The position numbers were made by a program, and so were the translations under genes. Shown piece by piece: positions 1 to 7,018 of a stretch of DNA of 8,337 nt; position 1 is the first letter of the stretch; every line of letters begins with the position of its first letter. A model generated the notes under the pieces. The model saw nothing but the letters and a program-made list of their open reading frames with translations, made no database searches and had not been told where the DNA came from. This stretch comes from JALZDI01 sp965653225 (GTDB lineage: Bacteria; Actinomycetota; Actinomycetes; Propionibacteriales; Nocardioidaceae). The stretch spans positions 1 to 8,337 of the forward strand of contig CBFGZI010000151.1 of NCBI GenBank assembly GCA_965653225.1, written 5' to 3'.

Positions 1-1426
1 GCGCGCGAGCGGTCCCGGCCTCGCGGCACGCCGCGCGGGCCAGCGCCACCTCCACCTCACACCGGTCGGCCTCGCCCCCACCCAGCGCAACGGCGACGCG
101 GACGACGTCCGCGGCCGGGCCGGCCACCCCGGCCGGCATCGGGTTCAGGGACTCGGCCAGGCCCTTGCCGCCGGTCAGCACCTCCGCGACCGCCAGGTCG
201 TCGACGACGTAGCCGGCGGCCGCGCGCCAGGCCCTCGCGTCGGCGGCGTGCCGCACCGCCTCGCGCAGGCGGCCCTGGCCGGCGTACCACCGTGCGGCCC
301 TGCGGTGCAGCCGAGCGCGCCGCCGAGGTGACTCGGCGAGCTCGGCGAGCAGCGTCTGGCGAAACAGTGGCTGCATCCGGTAGTGCGGCGGCTGGTCCGG
401 CAGCGGCTGCACGAACGTGTTCGACCGGGACAGCGCACGCAACGAGCGACCCGCGGCGGGCCCCGCCAGCACCTCGACCAGCCCGGGCTCGAGAACGTCG
501 ACGACGCAGGTGTCGACGAGCACCTGGCGCGCCCCCGTGGTCTGGTATGCGAGCACCTCGGCACGCAGGTACTCCCCGACCTCGCTCTCGCCGGGCCCCC
601 CGGTCCCGCAGGCCTGCCCGGTCTCCGCGATGCCGCCGCTGACGTCGGCCACGGCACCGTCGGGATCCGCACGCTCCGCCAGGGCACGAGCCGCGAACCG
701 GAGTCCGGCCACCCATCCCCCGGCGTGCGCGTTCAGCCTCCCGCAGGACGCCGCGCTCACCTCGACGCCGGCGAGGGCGAGCAGCCGACGCGCCTCGGCG
801 TCGGTGAACGCGAGGTCGGCCATCCGCATCTCGTGGACCGAGCCCTCGAGCCGGTACCGGTGCAGCGGCAGCGCCGGCTCGACCCTGCTCAGCACCAGCA
901 GGCGAAGCCGGTCGCCGCTGTGCCGGAGGAGGAAGTCCAGGTCGGCGGCGACGCTGTCCGCGATGTGCTCGAAGCCGTCCAGGACGAGCGTGAGCCGGTG
1001 CTCCCTGGCGGCCACGGCGGCCGCCAGCGAGGTGGCCGCGCGCCTGCCCGGGCGCTCGACTGCGGCGACGACCCGCAGCGGTCCGAGGTCGACATGCCGG
1101 CGGACCGCGGTGAACACCGCGGACCAGAACTCGGCGGCCTCGAGCGGGCCGTCGTCGAAGGTCACCCAGGTCGTGTCCGCGTATCCGCCGTCGCGGCGGC
1201 TCCAGGCCGAGGCCAGCGTGGTCTTGCCCGACCCGGCGGGCGCGCAGACCAGGGTGAGCGGCATCCGGTCGGCCCCGTCGAGGCCGCGCGTCAGCCTGCT
1301 CCGCTCGACGTAGCCCTCGGGTAGGGGCGGGACGGCGAACCTGAGGTCCGCGCCGCAGTCGGTCCTGCAGGCCACGTCCGTGGCCGTGGTTGGGTACCTG
1401 CGGGAGCTTCCCTGCCGACTTCCCAT
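1..1426 (-). CDS. MalT/LAL-type LuxR family transcriptional regulator (ATP-binding), C-terminus cut by window edge
   Basis: This is a large signal-transduction ATPase that would control transcription; the inducer and targets are unknown. I translated the minus strand from the ATG at 1426 and found 475 open codons without a stop, running off the left edge. The N-terminus has the family's FAVPPLPEGYVERSRL-type entry motif (about residues 30-45). A P-loop APAGSGKTT follows at 62-70, Walker B LTLVLD ends at D150, and the sensor-like SRVEPALPLHRYR motif is at 180-192. Next comes the ELR-dLaFTdaEA-type stretch (about 197-211), then GGWVAGLRFAARAL. The region after about 290 is alpha-helical and alanine-rich, as expected for the MalT winged-helix and TPR-like part. 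Family members are usually 850-950 residues and end in a LuxR helix-turn-helix, which is not in this window. Start choice: GGAGAGG lies 2 bases upstream of the ATG, and translation begins just before the conserved entry motif. Downstream of proA many actinomycetes carry nadD; here this regulator takes that place. The family call is firm; the exact role is unknown. Confidence 0.88.
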   Translation of the reverse strand, partial: MGSRQGSSRRYPTTATDVACRTDCGADLRFAVPPLPEGYVERSRLTRGLDGADRMPLTLVCAPAGSGKTTLASAWSRRDGGYADTTWVTFDDGPLEAAEFWSAVFTAVRRHVDLGPLRVVAAVERPGRRAATSLAAAVAAREHRLTLVLDGFEHIADSVAADLDFLLRHSGDRLRLLVLSRVEPALPLHRYRLEGSVHEMRMADLAFTDAEARRLLALAGVEVSAASCGRLNAHAGGWVAGLRFAARALAERADPDGAVADVSGGIAETGQACGTGGPGESEVGEYLRAEVLAYQTTGARQVLVDTCVVDVLEPGLVEVLAGPAAGRSLRALSRSNTFVQPLPDQPPHYRMQPLFRQTLLAELAESPRRRARLHRRAARWYAGQGRLREAVRHAADARAWRAAAGYVVDDLAVAEVLTGGKGLAESLNPMPAGVAGPAADVVRVAVALGGGEADRCEVEVALARAACREAGTARA

Positions 1427-1428
1427 GT

Positions 1429-1435
1429 CCTCTCC
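1429..1435 (-). promoter_or_regulatory. Ribosome binding site of the LuxR-type regulator gene
   Basis: The minus strand reads GGAGAGG here, followed by AC and the ATG at 1426. Its GGAG core is five bases from the start, so it supports this ATG as the true start. Confidence 0.6.
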
Positions 1436-1499
1436 GAGACCGGCGGGACACCACGGCGAGCGGGGACTCGGGTCGGCACAGGTCCCGGTATCGCTGACG

Positions 1500-1528
1500 A
1501 GCCTAGGACGGCCTCATATGGCCGACAA
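1500..1528 (-). promoter_or_regulatory. Candidate sigma-A-type promoter of the LuxR-type regulator, with internal dyad
   Basis: On the minus strand TTGTCG (1523-1528) and TAGGCT (1500-1505) are separated by 17 bases. The first matches four of six consensus -35 positions, and the second has the TANNNT pattern usual for actinobacterial -10 boxes. Transcription would start near 1493 and give a leader of about 67 nt. A perfect 5-bp inverted repeat, CGGCC-tcatat-GGCCG (1509-1524), fills the spacer and could bind a regulator. This is inferred from pattern only. Confidence 0.4.
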
Positions 1529-1537
1529 TGACACGTC

Positions 1538-1557
1538 CGGGGCATGCGTCTGCCCCG
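1538..1557 (-). terminator. GC-rich hairpin after proA, probable terminator
   Basis: A perfect 7-bp stem CGGGGCA / TGCCCCG with a 6-base loop begins 19 bases after the proA stop codon. No T-run follows, but U-poor hairpins of this kind are common at gene ends in high-GC actinobacteria. It separates proA from the LuxR-type gene on the same strand. Confidence 0.55.
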
Positions 1558-1576
1558 TACGAGCCGGGCGCGACGG

Positions 1577-2890
1577 CTACTCCCGGACCTGCCCGGCGCC
1601 GGTCACGACGTACTTGGTGGAGGTGAGCTCGGGCAGCCCCATCGGCCCGCGCGCGTGCAGCTTCTGCGTGGAGATGCCGATCTCGGCGCCGAAGCCGAAC
1701 TCGCCGCCGTCGGTGAAGCGGGTGGAGGCGTTCACGACGACCGCGGCCGCGTCGACGCTCTGCACGAACCGCTGCGCCGCCTGCTGCGACCGGGTGACGA
1801 TCGCCTCGGTATGCCCCGAGCCGTGCCGGCGGATGTGCTGGACCGCGTCCTCGAGCGAGTCGACCACGGCCGCCGAGATGTCCAGGGACAGGTACTCGGC
1901 GTCGAAGTCGCTGTCGTCGGCCGCCACCACGCTCTGCGAGCTGTCGGCGCTCTCCGTCTCCCCGGCGTACGCCCGCACGGCCGCGTCGCCGTGCACGGTG
2001 ACACCGGCGGCGGTGAGCTGCTTGACCACGGCGGGCACGAACTGCGCGGCCACGTCACGGTGCACGACCAGCGACTCGGCGGCGTTGCACACGCTGGGCC
2101 GCTGGGTCTTGGCGTTGAGCACGATCGACATCGCCATGTCGAGGTCGGCGTCGGCATCTACGTAGACGTGGCAGTTGCCGACCCCGGTCTCGATCACGGG
2201 CACGGTCGACTCCTGCACCACCTGCTGGATCAGGCCGGCGCCGCCACGCGGGATCAGCACGTCGACCAGCCCGCGGGCGCGCATCAGGTGGCCCACCGCC
2301 TCGCGTCCCTCGCCGGGAACGCCCTGGACGGCGTCGGCGGGCAGCCCCGCCCCCGCGACCGCTTCCCGTAGCACGTCGACGATGCGGGCGTTGGACGCCC
2401 GGGCCGACGACGAGCCGCGGAGCAGTACGGCGTTGCCGCTCTTCAGGCACAGCCCGGCGGCGTCGGCGGTGACGTTGGGCCTGGCCTCGTAGATGATTCC
2501 CACGACACCCAGCGGCACACGGACCTGACGCAGCTCCAGCCCGTTGGGCAGGGTGTAGCCGCGTACCACCTCGCCGCAGGGGTCGACGAGACCGGCGACG
2601 TCGCGCAGCCCCTCGGCCATCGCCGCGACCCGGCCGGTGTCGAGGCGCAGCCGGTCGACCAGCGACTCGGGGGTGCCGGCCTCCTGCGCGCGGTGCACGT
2701 CCTCCTCGTTGGCCACGAGGATGCTGGTGGTCTCGGCGACCAGCGCGTCGGCCATCGCGTGCAGGGCCCGGTCCTTGTCGGCACGCGACCGGGTGGCCAG
2801 CACCGTGGCCGCGTCGCGGGCGCGGGCAGCGGTCTGCAGCACGGCCCCGCGGGTCGTGTCCGCGGAGTCCGCGGCTTCGGTCACGCTCAT
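1577..2890 (-). CDS. proA: Glutamate-5-semialdehyde dehydrogenase (gamma-glutamyl phosphate reductase)
   Basis: This cytoplasmic enzyme reduces gamma-glutamyl 5-phosphate to glutamate 5-semialdehyde with NADPH, the second step of proline synthesis; its substrate comes from ProB. The 437-residue protein is a little longer than the common 415-430, mainly at the N-terminus. Family landmarks are clear: RVPLGVVGIIYEARPNVT at about 124-141, the KSGNAVLLRGS nucleotide-binding segment at 150-160, IPRGGAGLI at 213-221, and the catalytic cysteine C268 in KTQRPSVCNAAES (261-273). RFTDGGEFGFGAEIGISTQKLHARGPMG runs through 391-418. Start: the ATG at 2890 gives the expected N-terminus, but the sequence in front has only a weak GTGGG and no good Shine-Dalgarno. 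A GTG three codons upstream is an alternative. Unlike in many bacteria, proA is not next to proB: two genes lie between them, one on the opposite strand. It probably has its own promoter in the 79-bp divergent gap and ends at the hairpin at 1538-1557. Confidence 0.97.
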   Translation of the reverse strand: MSVTEAADSADTTRGAVLQTAARARDAATVLATRSRADKDRALHAMADALVAETTSILVANEEDVHRAQEAGTPESLVDRLRLDTGRVAAMAEGLRDVAGLVDPCGEVVRGYTLPNGLELRQVRVPLGVVGIIYEARPNVTADAAGLCLKSGNAVLLRGSSSARASNARIVDVLREAVAGAGLPADAVQGVPGEGREAVGHLMRARGLVDVLIPRGGAGLIQQVVQESTVPVIETGVGNCHVYVDADADLDMAMSIVLNAKTQRPSVCNAAESLVVHRDVAAQFVPAVVKQLTAAGVTVHGDAAVRAYAGETESADSSQSVVAADDSDFDAEYLSLDISAAVVDSLEDAVQHIRRHGSGHTEAIVTRSQQAAQRFVQSVDAAAVVVNASTRFTDGGEFGFGAEIGISTQKLHARGPMGLPELTSTKYVVTGAGQVRE

Positions 2891-2969
2891 GGCACCCACG
2901 GTACGGCGGCCGCGCGACCACGGGTACGGGTCCCACGATCCGATTGGGGACGCGTGCCAGACTTGCGCC
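2891..2969. promoter_or_regulatory. Divergent intergenic region between proA and the Kelch lipoprotein gene
   Basis: These 79 bases separate two gene starts on opposite strands, so promoters for both must lie here or overlap the neighbouring coding ends. I could not find a convincing -35/-10 pair in either direction. The TTGGGG at 2945 lacks a matching -10 box. Both genes also lack a good Shine-Dalgarno sequence, which fits short-leader or leaderless transcripts, common in actinobacteria. That is inference. Confidence 0.4.
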
Positions 2970-3977
2970 GTGCAAGCTCCCACCCGAACTGCTGCCCGGC
3001 TCGGCATGCTCGCGGTGCTCGCGCTGCTCCTGGCGGCGTGCACCGGCGGGTCCGCCGCCGGAGGGTCCGGCCCGACGAGCGCGTCCTCGGCCTCGGGCAC
3101 AACGGGCAAGCGGGTGGTGGCCGGGATGCCGGTCTGGCACCCACGCGCCGAGATCGACACCCCGCGAGACGACTTCGCGCATGTCGCCGTCGGCAACGAG
3201 ATCTGGACCTTCGGCGGCATGAGCGGCGACCGCGGCAACCGGCTCGACACCACCGAGGTCTACAACACCACCACCAACAAGTGGCACTACGGACCGCAGA
3301 TGCCCGAGGGGCTGTGCTCGTTCGAGGGCGCGGCGATCGGCGACAAGATCTACCTGTTCGGCGGCCTCGACGAGAGCTTCCGGCCGTCGGACTTCTCCGC
3401 GGTGCTCGACACCAAGACCGGCAAGTGGACGAAGCTCCCGCCGCTGCCGCACGCGCGCTACTCACACGACGTCGCCGCGGTCGGCGGGAAGATCTACGTG
3501 ATCGGTGGCGACGGCGTGAAGCCGTCGGAGTCGGCCGTCGACGTGTTCGACCCGAAGACCAACACCTGGTCGCAGGGCGCGCCGATGCCGAAGGCGCGGG
3601 CGTCGATCGACCTGGCGCCGGTCGGCAACGTGCTGTACGTGCTGGGCGGCTGGCTCGGCAGCGGGCCGACCAACAAGGTGCAGACCTACAACACCGTCAC
3701 CGACAAGTGGGGCGAGGCCGCGCCGATGCCAGAGCCGATGTCCCGGGGCGGCGCGGCCGCGGTCGACGGCAAGATCTTCGTGTCCTACCACGAGTTCTCG
3801 GCGGTCTACGACGTGAAGACCGGCACCTGGTCGCCGGCTAACCCGATGACCGTGGCCCGTCACGGGCTCGGCTACATCGCGGTGGGCGACAAGATCTACG
3901 GCATCGCCGGGTGCACCGAGCACCCGCTGCGCGACGTGTCCTACGTCGACGTGCTCGACGTGTCCTCGGTCGTCTAG
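2970..3977 (+). CDS. Secreted lipoprotein with six Kelch-type repeats (beta-propeller)
   Basis: This is a 335-residue exported protein, probably a binding or scaffold protein on the outer face of the membrane; its ligand is unknown. The GTG at 2970 gives an N-terminus with R6 and R10, a hydrophobic stretch from about 13 to 21, and a lipobox LLAAC with the modified cysteine at C24. A Ser/Gly/Thr-rich linker follows (25-47). The alternative ATG at 3006 would remove the positive charges. From about residue 69 there are six repeats of roughly 47 residues with the Kelch pattern (VGxxIYxFGG ... VYNTxTxKW ... PMP). Glycine doublets are at 82-83, 131-132, 179-180 and 226-227, and repeat tryptophans are at 105, 153, 200, 247 and 287. 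Blade 5 has SYH (272-274) instead of the doublet, is about seven residues shorter, and blade 6 has AG (313-314). No enzyme domain is fused. No clear ribosome binding site precedes the GTG. The gene lies on the plus strand between proA and the small 117-codon gene. Confidence 0.9.
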   Translation: MQAPTRTAARLGMLAVLALLLAACTGGSAAGGSGPTSASSASGTTGKRVVAGMPVWHPRAEIDTPRDDFAHVAVGNEIWTFGGMSGDRGNRLDTTEVYNTTTNKWHYGPQMPEGLCSFEGAAIGDKIYLFGGLDESFRPSDFSAVLDTKTGKWTKLPPLPHARYSHDVAAVGGKIYVIGGDGVKPSESAVDVFDPKTNTWSQGAPMPKARASIDLAPVGNVLYVLGGWLGSGPTNKVQTYNTVTDKWGEAAPMPEPMSRGGAAAVDGKIFVSYHEFSAVYDVKTGTWSPANPMTVARHGLGYIAVGDKIYGIAGCTEHPLRDVSYVDVLDVSSVV

Positions 3978-3993
3978 AGGGTCCGGACGTCAG

Positions 3994-4026
3994 GCTGACT
4001 CGGCCGGACGGGCCCAGCCAGTCGGC
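3994..4026. terminator. Hairpin between convergent genes, probable bidirectional terminator
   Basis: GCTGACT-c-GGC pairs with GCCAGTCGGC to form a 10-bp stem with one G-T pair and one bulged C (4001), closed by a 12-base loop (4005-4016). It lies 16 bases after the Kelch gene stop and 33 bases after the stop of the convergent minus-strand gene, so it could end both transcripts. No T-run is seen. Confidence 0.45.
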
Positions 4027-4059
4027 AGGGGTCGGGCGGTACGGGTGGGACGGTAGACG

Positions 4060-4413
4060 TCAGAGCGGCCGCGGTTTCGCCCCGGGCATGCCCAGCACGG
4101 CGGATGTACTCGCGTGCGAGCGGCGCTGCGACAGCTCGCGCTCGACCACCTCGAGGCCGACCAGCTCCCACGGCGGCAGCCCGCAGGACTCGCGGTGCTC
4201 GTTCCACACCCGCATCGCGAGGGAGGCGGCGTCGAGCATGTGCTCGGCCTGCTCCCAGTACTGCAGCTCGGCGCTCGCGTCGTCGAAGCGGACCGAGTGC
4301 AGGAACGGCCGCTCCTGCTGCAGCCGCTCCAGGGCCGCGCGCACGCCCTCGGTGTCCTGCGCCTCACCGCCGAGCGTGATCGTCACGAGCCAGAGGCGGC
4401 CGGGGTTGCTCAC
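4060..4413 (-). CDS. Small protein of unknown function (117 residues)
   Basis: I cannot assign a function. The reading frame starts with GTG at 4413, with GAGGT (4421-4425) seven bases upstream, and ends at TGA (4060-4062). The predicted pattern is strand (LWLVTITL, about 7-14), helix (TEGVRAALERLQQE, 21-34), strands (PFLHSVRFDDASAELQYW, 36-53), helix (AEHMLDAASLAMRVWNEHRE, about 56-75) and strand (ELVGLEVVERE, 83-93). This beta-alpha-beta-beta-alpha-beta order suggests a small ferredoxin-like fold; that is inference. The last 20 or so residues are polar and proline-rich, probably disordered. There is no signal peptide or membrane segment, so it should be cytoplasmic. The aromatic and charged pattern (LQYWEQA, RVWNEHRESCGLPPWE) looks like a conserved family, not chance. 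It is on the same strand as proB and 106 bp downstream of it, and may be read from the proB transcript or its own promoter. Confidence 0.82.
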   Translation of the reverse strand: MSNPGRLWLVTITLGGEAQDTEGVRAALERLQQERPFLHSVRFDDASAELQYWEQAEHMLDAASLAMRVWNEHRESCGLPPWELVGLEVVERELSQRRSHASTSAVLGMPGAKPRPL

Positions 4414-4420
4414 TGCAGGT

Positions 4421-4425
4421 ACCTC
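4421..4425 (-). promoter_or_regulatory. Ribosome binding site deciding the GTG start of the small gene
   Basis: The minus strand reads GAGGT, seven bases before GTG at 4413. It favours this GTG over any downstream start and supports the gene being translated. Confidence 0.6.
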
Positions 4426-4462
4426 ATCGGTGTCGGAGGGCCGATAGTCACATCTTGCTGAA

Positions 4463-4478
4463 CGAGGACGCCTCCGTC
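4463..4478 (-). terminator. Weak hairpin downstream of proB
   Basis: ACG-AGG and CCT-c-CGT form a short 6-bp stem with a 3-base loop and one bulge, about 40 bases after the proB stop. It is the only hairpin I see in the 106-bp gap between proB and the small gene. It has no T-run and is too weak to be sure it terminates transcription. Confidence 0.2.
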
Positions 4479-4519
4479 AGGGGAAGCGGTCGTTCTTTGC
4501 CAACCTCGCATTGCGCACC

Positions 4520-5653
4520 CTATCGCCGGAGCAGCACCAGGTCATCGCGGTGCACCACCTCGCGCTCGTAGCCGGCGCCGAGCTCGGCCTTCAGCGCGTG
4601 GGTGGTTCGACCCAGAAGCGCGGGCAGCTCGTCGCTGTCGTAGTTGACCAGGCCGCGTGCCACCGGACTCCCCGCGTCGTCGACCAGGTCGACCGGGTCA
4701 CCGGCCACGAACGTGCCCCGGACGTCGGTGATGCCGGCCGGCAACAGCGACGCCCGGCGCTCGGTGACGGCCCGCACCGCGCCGTCGTCGAGCACCAGCG
4801 ACCCGCGGGGCTCGGTCGCGTGCGCCAACCACAGCAGCCGGGTCGGGCGGCGCCTGCCCGTGGGGTGGAACAGCGTCCCGACGTCGGCGCCGCCGAGCGC
4901 GTCGGCCGCGTCTCGGGCGCCGGCGACCACCACCGGGATGCCGGCCTGCGTGGACATGCGTGCCGCCTCGAGCTTGGTGGCCATGCCGCCGGTGCCCAGC
5001 CCGGAGCGGCTCTTGGTGACGGTGACCCGCTCGAGCTCGTCCTCGGCAGCGATGGTGGCGATCCGGCGGCTGCCGCTGTCGCGCGGGTCGCCGTCGTACA
5101 GCGCGTCCACGTCGGAGAGCAGCAGCAGCAGGTCGGCGTGCACCAGGTGCGCCACCAGCGCCGCGAGCCGGTCGTTGTCGCCGAAGCGGATCTCGGTGGT
5201 GGCGACGGTGTCGTTCTCGTTGACGATCGGGACGACGCCGAGCTCGAGCAGCTTGGCGAACGTGCGGTAGGCGTTGCGGTAGTGCCCGCGCCGGGTCACG
5301 TCGTCCACGGTCAGCAGAATCTGGCCGACGCGGACGTTGTGGTCGGCGAACGCCTCGCTGTAGCGGTGCACCAGCAGGCCCTGGCCGACGCTCGCCGCGG
5401 CCTGCTGCGTCGCCAGGTCACGGGGCCGGCGGGCGAGACCGAGCGGTGCCAGCCCCGACGCGATCGCGCCGGAGGAGACCAGCACGATCTCCAGGCCCCG
5501 TCGGTGCGCCGCCGCCAGCACGTTGACCAGCGCAGCCAGCCGCGCCGCGTCGACGCCGCCCTCGGTGCTGCTCAGCGAGGTGGAGCCGATCTTGACGACG
5601 ACCCGCTTGGCCCCGGCGACCTCCGACCGGCCGCCGGACGCGCACGGCGGCAT
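4520..5653 (-). CDS. proB: Glutamate 5-kinase
   Basis: This cytoplasmic enzyme phosphorylates glutamate with ATP to gamma-glutamyl 5-phosphate, the first and usually proline-inhibited step of proline synthesis. The 377 residues match the family's two-domain length. The amino-acid kinase domain shows VVVKIGSTSL (18-27), VSSGAIASG (59-67), the glutamate-site segment VNENDTV (144-150) with FGDNDRLAALVA (157-168), LLSDVDALYDGDP (178-190) and the GLGTGGMATKLEAA loop (218-231). From about residue 285 there is a C-terminal PUA domain, present in many bacterial glutamate 5-kinases. The first 15 residues before the kinase core are a short extension. Its ATG overlaps the obg stop codon by one base (TGATG), and GGAGGG lies six bases upstream inside the end of obg. 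The two genes are therefore almost certainly cotranscribed and probably translationally coupled. No leader peptide or attenuator is visible in front of it. Confidence 0.97.
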   Translation of the reverse strand: MPPCASGGRSEVAGAKRVVVKIGSTSLSSTEGGVDAARLAALVNVLAAAHRRGLEIVLVSSGAIASGLAPLGLARRPRDLATQQAAASVGQGLLVHRYSEAFADHNVRVGQILLTVDDVTRRGHYRNAYRTFAKLLELGVVPIVNENDTVATTEIRFGDNDRLAALVAHLVHADLLLLLSDVDALYDGDPRDSGSRRIATIAAEDELERVTVTKSRSGLGTGGMATKLEAARMSTQAGIPVVVAGARDAADALGGADVGTLFHPTGRRRPTRLLWLAHATEPRGSLVLDDGAVRAVTERRASLLPAGITDVRGTFVAGDPVDLVDDAGSPVARGLVNYDSDELPALLGRTTHALKAELGAGYEREVVHRDDLVLLRR

Positions 5654-7014
5654 CAGCGGCCCTCCAGCCGGGGGTCGCGCCCGCGCGGTCCGCGCAGGAT
5701 CTCCTCACCCGCGTCGACCTGCGGGTCGAAGTCGAACACCACGGCGTCGTCGTCGGGGCCGATCACCACGTCGTCGCCGGGCTGCGCACCCAGCGCGAGC
5801 AGCCGCTCCTCGACACCGAGCCGCGCCAGCCGGTCGGCCAGGTAGCCGACCGCCTCGTCGTTGCTGAAGTCGGTCTGGCGCACCCAGCGCTCCGGCTTCT
5901 CCCCCTGCACCCACCAGTGCTCGCCGCGACGGGTCACCTCGAACGCCGGGCCGCTCACGGCCTGGGGCCGGATCACGATGCGCGAGGGCTCTGGCGGCGG
6001 CTCCGCGGCCCGGCGCTCCTCGACCAGCCGGGCCATCTCGAACCCCAGCTCGCGCAGCCCCTCGTGCGTCGCGGCGGAGACCACCAGGCAGCGCATGCCC
6101 CGGCTCTCGATGTCGGGGCGCACCATGTCGGCGAGCTCGCGCGCGTCGGGCACGTCGGCCTTGTTCAGCGCGACGATGCGCGGGCGGTCGGCGAGCCCGC
6201 CGTACCGGTCGAGCTCGCGCTCGATCACGTCGAGGTCGCTGAGCGGGTCGCGTCCGGGCTCCATGGTGGCGCAGTCGACGACGTGCACGAGTGCGGCGCA
6301 GCGCTCGACGTGGCGCAGGAAGTCGTGGCCGAGCCCGCGGCCCTCCGAGGCGCCCTCGATCAGCCCGGGCACGTCGGCGACAGTGAACGTGACGTCGCCC
6401 GCGGTCACCACGCCGAGGTTGGGGACCAGCGTGGTGAACGGGTAGTCGGCGACCTTCGGCCGTGCGCGGGACATCGCGGCGACCAGGCTGGACTTGCCGG
6501 CGCTGGGGAACCCGACCAGGCCGACGTCGGCGACGACCTTGAGCTCCATCGTGATCGTGCGGTGCTCACCCGGCTCGCCCTTCAGAGCGAACCCCGGCGC
6601 CTTGCGCCTGGTGGAGGCCAGCGCCGCGTTGCCCAGGCCGCCGCGCCCGCCGGCGGCCACGACGGCCTGCGCACCGGACCCGACGAGGTCCGCGATCACG
6701 GTTCCGTCGTGGTCGCGTACGACAGTGCCGTCGGGAACGGGCAGCACGAGGTCGCCGCCGTCGGAGCCGTTGCGGTGGCCGCCCTCGCCGTGCCCGCCGT
6801 GCTCGGCCCGGCGGTGCGGGGAGTGGTGGAAGTCGACCAGCGTGGTCACCTGCGGGTCGACACGGACGACCACCGAGCCGCCGTCGCCGCCGTTGCCGCC
6901 GTCGGGGCCGCCGAGCGGCTTGAACTTCTCCCGGTGCACCGACGCGACGCCGTTGCCGCCGCGGCCGCCGGAGACGTGCAGGACCACCTGGTCGACGAAC
7001 GTCGGCACGGCCAT
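5653..7014 (-). CDS. obg: Obg/CgtA family ribosome-assembly GTPase
   Basis: Obg is an essential GTPase that binds the large ribosomal subunit precursor and links assembly to growth and stress status; in Streptomyces it also affects differentiation. The 453 residues contain all three family parts. The glycine-rich Obg fold is at about 2-158 (VSGGRGGNG, GGPDGGNGGDGGSV, AGGRGGLGN). The GTPase domain at about 160-335 has G1 GFPSAGKSS (168-176), a switch I segment YPFTTLVPNLG (191-201), G3 DVPGLIEGA (214-222), G4 NKAD (284-287) and G5 SAA (313-315). A C-terminal OCT-type domain (about 345-430) contains RRGEHWWVQGEKPERWV and a very acidic end (GPDDDAVVFDFDP). The ATG at 7014 is preceded by an excellent AAGGAGGA. 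The gene follows rplU-rpmA as in many bacteria, but a terminator-like hairpin lies between rpmA and obg. It overlaps proB by one base at its stop. Confidence 0.98.
   Translation of the reverse strand: MAVPTFVDQVVLHVSGGRGGNGVASVHREKFKPLGGPDGGNGGDGGSVVVRVDPQVTTLVDFHHSPHRRAEHGGHGEGGHRNGSDGGDLVLPVPDGTVVRDHDGTVIADLVGSGAQAVVAAGGRGGLGNAALASTRRKAPGFALKGEPGEHRTITMELKVVADVGLVGFPSAGKSSLVAAMSRARPKVADYPFTTLVPNLGVVTAGDVTFTVADVPGLIEGASEGRGLGHDFLRHVERCAALVHVVDCATMEPGRDPLSDLDVIERELDRYGGLADRPRIVALNKADVPDARELADMVRPDIESRGMRCLVVSAATHEGLRELGFEMARLVEERRAAEPPPEPSRIVIRPQAVSGPAFEVTRRGEHWWVQGEKPERWVRQTDFSNDEAVGYLADRLARLGVEERLLALGAQPGDDVVIGPDDDAVVFDFDPQVDAGEEILRGPRGRDPRLEGR
5660..5665 (-). promoter_or_regulatory. Strong ribosome binding site of proB inside the 3' end of obg
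   Basis: GGAGGG on the minus strand stands six bases before the proB ATG and is embedded in the last codons of obg. It fixes the proB start and allows both reinitiation and independent initiation. Confidence 0.75.
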
Positions 7015-7018
7015 GTGG

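Noticed and set aside
383..1324. Long plus-strand open frames antisense to the LuxR-type gene
   Set aside because: They are typical high-GC shadow frames with no recognisable domain and no ribosome binding site, opposite a clear coding frame.
57..1454. A 465-codon open frame on the minus strand over the LuxR-type gene
   Set aside because: It is one frame off the true gene. Its product is an arginine/glycine-rich low-complexity chain without motifs, whereas the correct frame gives the P-loop, Walker B and family motifs.
2637..2969. Upstream extension of the Kelch frame into proA
   Set aside because: The frame is open but antisense to proA, and the lipoprotein signal peptide with its lipobox requires a start close to 2970.
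2055..3452. A 465-codon minus-strand frame spanning parts of proA and the Kelch gene
   Set aside because: It overlaps two well-supported genes in other frames and its translation is compositionally biased without motifs.
4511..5845. A 444-codon plus-strand frame opposite proB and the end of obg
   Set aside because: The opposite strand carries unmistakable ProB and Obg motifs; this frame is rich in His/Arg/Val/Gly, as antisense frames of GC-rich genes usually are.
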